From: Chloroflexota bacterium
GTDB taxonomy: Bacteria > Chloroflexota > UBA6077
Length of the DNA stretch: 8,669 nt
Direction of reading: 5' to 3'
Assembly (NCBI GenBank): GCA_021806765.1
Contig: JAJZQR010000217.1
Span: forward strand, 1 to 8,669
The notes under the pieces: generated by a model
Database searches by the model: none
What the model saw: the letters and a program-made list of their open reading frames with translations, nothing else
Told to the model about the DNA's origin: nothing
In this document: piece after piece, positions 5,226-8,669 of the stretch
Layout of the letters: each line of letters begins with the position of its first letter
How positions within the stretch are numbered: position 1 is the stretch's first letter
Made by a program: the position numbers and the translations under genes

Positions 5226-7966
5226 GGGACCACCTCGCCTTCCTGCTCTGGAGGCCCGGCCTCCACCGCCGTACTGGCGATCGCCGGGGTCTCTGCCGCA
5301 CCACTCTCAGCAACCATCGGATCAAAGAGCGTGGTCTGATGCACCTGGGATCGAGGGGATCTTCCCTTCCGGTGCTCGTTCCGAGCGTTCTTGGTCCCGG
5401 GCTGCTGATCTGGATCGTCCGCTGCCGTGACCGCTGCATCCCTGGCGACTCCGGCGCCGTCCCTTCCGGTCTGACCCAGCTGAAGTGGAACCAGCCGGCT
5501 CGCTTCGATCCTCGCGAGAGCGGACTGGAGGTCGCTCTCGACAGCCGCCTGGTCGCGGCCGTAGAGCGCTGCCGAGGCAACGGCAAGCTGGTCGGCGACA
5601 GCGGCATCGCTCTCGGGGGGTGGATCGAGGTGCACCGAGAAGGTGGGGAGTCGCTCACCGCCGCTGGAGAGCCTGGCGTAGCACCGGTGCTCGCCGAGGG
5701 ATACGAGGTCCTGCTCGTCCACCTCCCCGCCCAACTCGTGCACCAGGTACCGGGCGTCCTCGGCGCTGGTGTGAAAGGCGAAGAGGCCATCCAGGTTGGC
5801 GAAGACCGTCGCCCGGAGAGCCCTGTGCTGATCACGGTCGAGGGCCTCCAGACGGGCGAGGCTCTGGGTGGCCAGTACGAGGTTGGCCCCGTACTTGGCC
5901 AGCTCGGCGAGGATCGCCTCGTAGTCGGCGCCCGGCATCGTATGAAACTCGTCCACCAGCAAGGTAACAGAATTGCGATGTCTGGCCTCCAGCCTGGCCT
6001 GCTCGCCGATGGTCAGGGCGACGAGGTTGAGCAGGGTGGCACCGACGAGGGAAGCAGTGTCTTCACCCACCTCGCCTTTGGCGGTGTTTACGATGACGAT
6101 CGCTCCCGAGCGCGGCCAGGCGGCGGGATCGATGGTCGAGCGGGGCTGCCCAACGATGGCGCGAGCAGCCCGGCTACCGGCAAATCGCTGAACTTTGGTC
6201 TGGACCGGGTTCGAGATCTCCACTTGAAGCCTCCGATCGAGGAGATCGAAGTAACCCGACCACCAGGCCTTGACGACGGGATCGGCGACGAGAGGGAGTA
6301 CGCTGCGCCGAAAGGCGGTGTCGACGAGCACGGCCGGAACGTCCAGGACGGTATGCTGCCGTCCTCGGCCCGAGGGATCGGCGGCACAGATCGACTGATT
6401 CACTTCATAGAGGGTGAGCAGGGCAAACCGGAAGGCGTCCTCCATGCGCGGTCCCCAGAAGCGGTCGAACTCGCGCCGGAAGATGGCGAGGGCGTTGGAG
6501 ACCGCCTTGTCCCGTTCCCAGCCGAGCCCCGTATCGATCAGGTTGAGCCCGAAGGGACGCTGGCGCTGGGAAACGTCCAGGTAGACGGCCTCCCCGCGCC
6601 TGGCCGGAGGCACCAAGCCGAGGGCGGCTCGGGCCAGGTCATGGTGGGGATCGACCAGCACGAGCCCCCTGGGCTGCCCGCTGGCAGTTCGACGGTCCAT
6701 CAGATAGCGAGCGACCCGAAGCATCAGCGAGGACTTGCCCCGACGGGTCTTCGCTACCAGCAGGAGGTGTCGGCCGAGCAACTCGTCGGCCAGCGCGACG
6801 GGAACGGTCCTGCCCTGGTGGGTCGAGACCCCGACCCGGCAGCCGCGGGCGACTGTCACCGGCAAGGGCAACCGCTGGCGCGCGGTCGTCCGCTCCAGGA
6901 GTGGTACGTCGGCTTGGGCCTGGGGTAGGTGCCAGAGGCCGGCCAGCTCGCGAGTGTTGAGCACCGGACACGCTCTGGCTAGCGGAAGCGGAGCCAAGGC
7001 TCGCAGGTCGCGGTTTCGTAGATCGAGGCGTCGGGGTACGAGGCCGTTGCCCGCGGCCAGACTGAACTGGCGATAGGCCGCGACGAGCCGTTGCAGGCGG
7101 GACTCGACCTCCACGCCCGGGACCTGGGCCGGGGCGAAGACCGCCAGCCGGATCTGGCTCACGTAAGCGATCCGGCTCACCTTCTCCTGAACCAGTCGCA
7201 CGTCGTAAATGGGACGATCGGACAGCCGCTTCAATAGCCAGATCGCGCCGGGCGTGCCCGCCAGGACGCCACCGGCCAGCAGGCCAAGGTGGAGCCAATC
7301 CCTGAGGGCGTACCACTGGTAGCCCTGAAACGCCAGGGTTCCCGCGCCAAGCAGGCCCGCCATCAGGAAGACGCTGGTAAGCGAGGTGTCCGCCTGGGCA
7401 GCGGTGCGCTCCGACGCCAGCGGGTGCTCCACGGCCAGGCGAAGGTAGCCGCGGCACCAATCGTCGGGGGCTGGCCGCAATACGAGCTGAGCAAGGGCTC
7501 GCCACCCTTCGGGAAGGTCGTCCATGGCACCCAGGATACCCAGTACGGGATCGGCCTGGGCGCTCCGAACCGCTTCGATCTCGGCATCCCTGAAGGTGCG
7601 CAACGGCAGATACTGGGGAGCACGCAGAGTCAGGGCGCAGGCTGCCGCCTGCTCGTCGGGCCCGAGCCCGGCGGGATCCAGCCCCGGGTACTGCTCCAGG
7701 TCGAGTCGCCGGATCTCCGCCTGGGGGTATGCGACGGCGAGCTGAGACTCCAGGTGGCACCGCATGGCTCCGCTCCCCGCCCTGGCCAGGAACCAGCGAG
7801 CCGTCCCGGTGGCGGCTATCTCCAGGCCGAAGGGCTCGGCCAGCGAGATGGCTGCCAGCAGGTTCTCGGCCGGGGTGATGGTCGCGGCGTTGGTGCGTGG
7901 GGTGACGACCTCCACGAGCTCCGTCCGGCCAGCGGGGGCTCTCCGCCTTTCAACGACGATCCGCAC
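5222..7966 (-). CDS. Membrane-anchored VirD4/TraG/HerA-like DNA-translocating ATPase
   Basis: A 914-residue protein. I place the start at GTG 7964-7966 behind GGAGGTG (7974-7980). The frame extends to 8260, but the extra residues are low-complexity and overlap another gene. An N-terminal soluble domain (about 1-190, with SQLAVAYPQAEI at 74-85) precedes two membrane helices (about 196-215 and 225-245). The ATPase core follows: P-loop AKTRRGKS at 405-412, VDPHHDL at 438-444, Walker B LLVDEFH at 669-675 and LATQS at 698-702. The tail (about 830-914) is polar and ends with an FDP-containing motif. It probably pumps DNA across the membrane as the coupling protein or translocase of transfer, or handles element DNA. 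The first P-loop glycine is alanine, and the GSGK centre reads RRGK. The late position of the membrane helices is unlike classical TraG. It overlaps the next gene by 4 bp. Confidence 0.88.
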   Translation of the reverse strand: MRIVVERRRAPAGRTELVEVVTPRTNAATITPAENLLAAISLAEPFGLEIAATGTARWFLARAGSGAMRCHLESQLAVAYPQAEIRRLDLEQYPGLDPAGLGPDEQAAACALTLRAPQYLPLRTFRDAEIEAVRSAQADPVLGILGAMDDLPEGWRALAQLVLRPAPDDWCRGYLRLAVEHPLASERTAAQADTSLTSVFLMAGLLGAGTLAFQGYQWYALRDWLHLGLLAGGVLAGTPGAIWLLKRLSDRPIYDVRLVQEKVSRIAYVSQIRLAVFAPAQVPGVEVESRLQRLVAAYRQFSLAAGNGLVPRRLDLRNRDLRALAPLPLARACPVLNTRELAGLWHLPQAQADVPLLERTTARQRLPLPVTVARGCRVGVSTHQGRTVPVALADELLGRHLLLVAKTRRGKSSLMLRVARYLMDRRTASGQPRGLVLVDPHHDLARAALGLVPPARRGEAVYLDVSQRQRPFGLNLIDTGLGWERDKAVSNALAIFRREFDRFWGPRMEDAFRFALLTLYEVNQSICAADPSGRGRQHTVLDVPAVLVDTAFRRSVLPLVADPVVKAWWSGYFDLLDRRLQVEISNPVQTKVQRFAGSRAARAIVGQPRSTIDPAAWPRSGAIVIVNTAKGEVGEDTASLVGATLLNLVALTIGEQARLEARHRNSVTLLVDEFHTMPGADYEAILAELAKYGANLVLATQSLARLEALDRDQHRALRATVFANLDGLFAFHTSAEDARYLVHELGGEVDEQDLVSLGEHRCYARLSSGGERLPTFSVHLDPPPESDAAVADQLAVASAALYGRDQAAVESDLQSALARIEASRLVPLQLGQTGRDGAGVARDAAVTAADDPDQQPGTKNARNEHRKGRSPRSQVHQTTLFDPMVAESGAAETPAIASTAVEAGPPEQEGEVVP

Positions 7967-8267
7967 GGCGGCGCACCTCCGTTCCCTCCGGCTGAGCTTG
8001 CGCCTTGCCAGCGGCTCGCCGCTCGGTCTTGTCATGGATGACCCGGAGCAGGGAACGGTACTCCTCCAGGACGGCCTCGAAGTCGGCGGAACCGCAACGT
8101 CGCCAGGGCCGGCTGGTGACAGCCTCGGCGAAGGCGACCACCTCCCGGGGCTGCCAGCCGAGCAGGCCTCCGAGGCGAAGGACGGCGGCTCGCAGGCGAA
8201 TCCGCTCCTCCACAGGCGGGTTAGTAACCCGGGGAGCCTGGGAAGTCTCGGCGTACTCAACGGCCAT
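7950..8267 (-). CDS. Small conserved-looking protein of unknown function, element-encoded
   Basis: A 105-residue protein starting at ATG 8265-8267, 6 nt after a perfect AGGAGG (8274-8279). It overlaps the upstream Toprim gene by 11 bp and the downstream ATPase gene by 17 bp. The middle (about 20-80) is predicted helical, with RLRAAVLRLGGLLGWQP, REVVAFAEAV and a C-terminal helix EAVLEEYRSLLRVIHDK. The tail (83-105) is strongly basic and suggests DNA or RNA contact. No motif that I recognise is present. Good ribosome site, coding-like composition and tight placement between two real genes support it. Possible roles are DNA-binding accessory or adaptor for the primase or the ATPase, inferred from context only. 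An upstream ATG at 8289-8291 would add 8 residues but lacks the ribosome site. Confidence 0.75.
   Translation of the reverse strand: MAVEYAETSQAPRVTNPPVEERIRLRAAVLRLGGLLGWQPREVVAFAEAVTSRPWRRCGSADFEAVLEEYRSLLRVIHDKTERRAAGKAQAQPEGTEVRRRADRR
7974..7980 (-). promoter_or_regulatory. Ribosome binding site that fixes the ATPase start
   Basis: GGAGGTG on the minus strand with 7 nt spacing to GTG 7964-7966. It selects a start 98 codons inside the longest open frame; the region upstream in that frame overlaps the small gene at 7950-8267 and has no family-like content. Confidence 0.75.
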
Positions 8268-8669
8268 GGGAAGCCTCCTCTCGTGCGTCACGCATGGCTG
8301 CTACCATCCCGAAAAACTCCTCTCTTCCGCCCGGGCGCCGGCCGAGATCGTTCAGATCGCAGCCCTCCGGCAGCCGAATCGGGCTCCAACGCTCGCCCAA
8401 CCGCTCGCCGAACCTCTCCGCCGCTGCCCGGCCGGCCTCGTCCCCGTCGAGGACCCCGTAAACCACCTCCGCCCTCGCGAGGAAGCCGAGCCGCTCCGCC
8501 GGTAGGTGGGTCCCGCAAGGGCTGAAGGCCGGCAGCTTCCAGGAAACGGCGGTGAGGTAGTCGAAGACCCCCTCGCACAGATACGCCTCTCGCCGCCCGA
8601 CCACTTGCTGCAGGCCGAGTACGGGCCGCTCGCCTGGAAGGGCTAGGTACTTCGGGGCGTTCGGTCCCT
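8257..8669 (-). CDS. DnaG-like Toprim primase, C-terminal part only, 5' end outside the window
   Basis: The frame is open at the right edge and ends at TGA 8257-8259; 136 residues are visible. Near its start, PKYLALPG resembles the PKY(L) segment that leads into the DnaG catalytic core. The Toprim motifs follow: the glutamate in CEGVFD (visible 31-36) and the acidic triad in LDGDEAG (visible 73-79), with PCGTHLPAERL between them and a closing LPEGCDLNDL (99-108). These residues bind the metal ions that support nucleotidyl transfer. The chain stops about 28 residues after that segment, so the helicase-binding C-terminal domain of chromosomal DnaG is absent, as in many plasmid and phage primases. 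It probably primes replication of the excised element. It overlaps the next gene by 11 bp. Whether a zinc-binding or helicase domain lies upstream cannot be seen. Confidence 0.87.
   Translation of the reverse strand, partial: GPNAPKYLALPGERPVLGLQQVVGRREAYLCEGVFDYLTAVSWKLPAFSPCGTHLPAERLGFLARAEVVYGVLDGDEAGRAAAERFGERLGERWSPIRLPEGCDLNDLGRRPGGREEFFGMVAAMRDAREEASHGR

Noticed and set aside
4991..6928. Plus-strand open frame of 645 codons
   Set aside because: It lies antisense to the ATPase and Replic_Relax genes, has no recognisable motif or ribosome site, and long antisense frames are expected in GC-rich coding DNA.
7967..8260. N-terminal 98-codon extension of the ATPase
   Set aside because: It is Ser/Pro/Arg-rich, overlaps the small gene completely, and a strong GGAGGTG favours the internal GTG at 7964-7966.

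Overview
The window comes from a high-GC bacterium. Gene style and family mix (FtsH-like AAA ATPase beside a small membrane protein, Replic_Relax-type protein, TraG/HerA-like ATPase) fit Chloroflexota best and Actinomycetota second. This is an inference and no single marker settles it. Every protein gene reads on the minus strand; the only plus-strand gene is a tRNA.

Left part (1-1887), probably host chromosome. A two-gene operon encodes a 205-residue membrane-anchored protein with an NTF2-like tail (910-1527). It is followed 11 nt later by an FtsH-like membrane AAA+ ATPase that runs off the left edge (1-898). A 360-nt gap (1528-1887) contains strong inverted repeats and a near-consensus promoter for a tRNA-Val(CAC) gene (1888-1961).

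Right part (1962-8669), an integrative mobile element lodged at the 3' end of that tRNA and open at the right edge. In transcription order (right to left) it carries a Toprim primase-like protein (end only), a small protein of unknown role, a membrane-anchored VirD4/TraG/HerA-like DNA-pumping ATPase, a large Replic_Relax-type protein with an internal duplication, a 65-residue excisionase-like HTH protein and a tyrosine integrase. A hairpin terminator that can work in both directions separates the integrase from the tRNA.

The six element genes overlap or lie within 8 nt of each other, and five of the junctions are stop/start overlaps. They look like one translationally coupled transcript that joins replication priming, DNA translocation, the Replic_Relax protein and excision/integration. 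This is the usual logic of an integrative and conjugative (or mobilizable) element. No relaxase, VirB4-type ATPase, cargo or second attachment site is visible. The points most worth following are the duplicated Replic_Relax protein with one apparently inactivated half, the altered Walker A of the ATPase, a perfect 11-bp tandem repeat in the 3' end of int that could be an integrase arm site, and the structured leader upstream of the FtsH-like operon.
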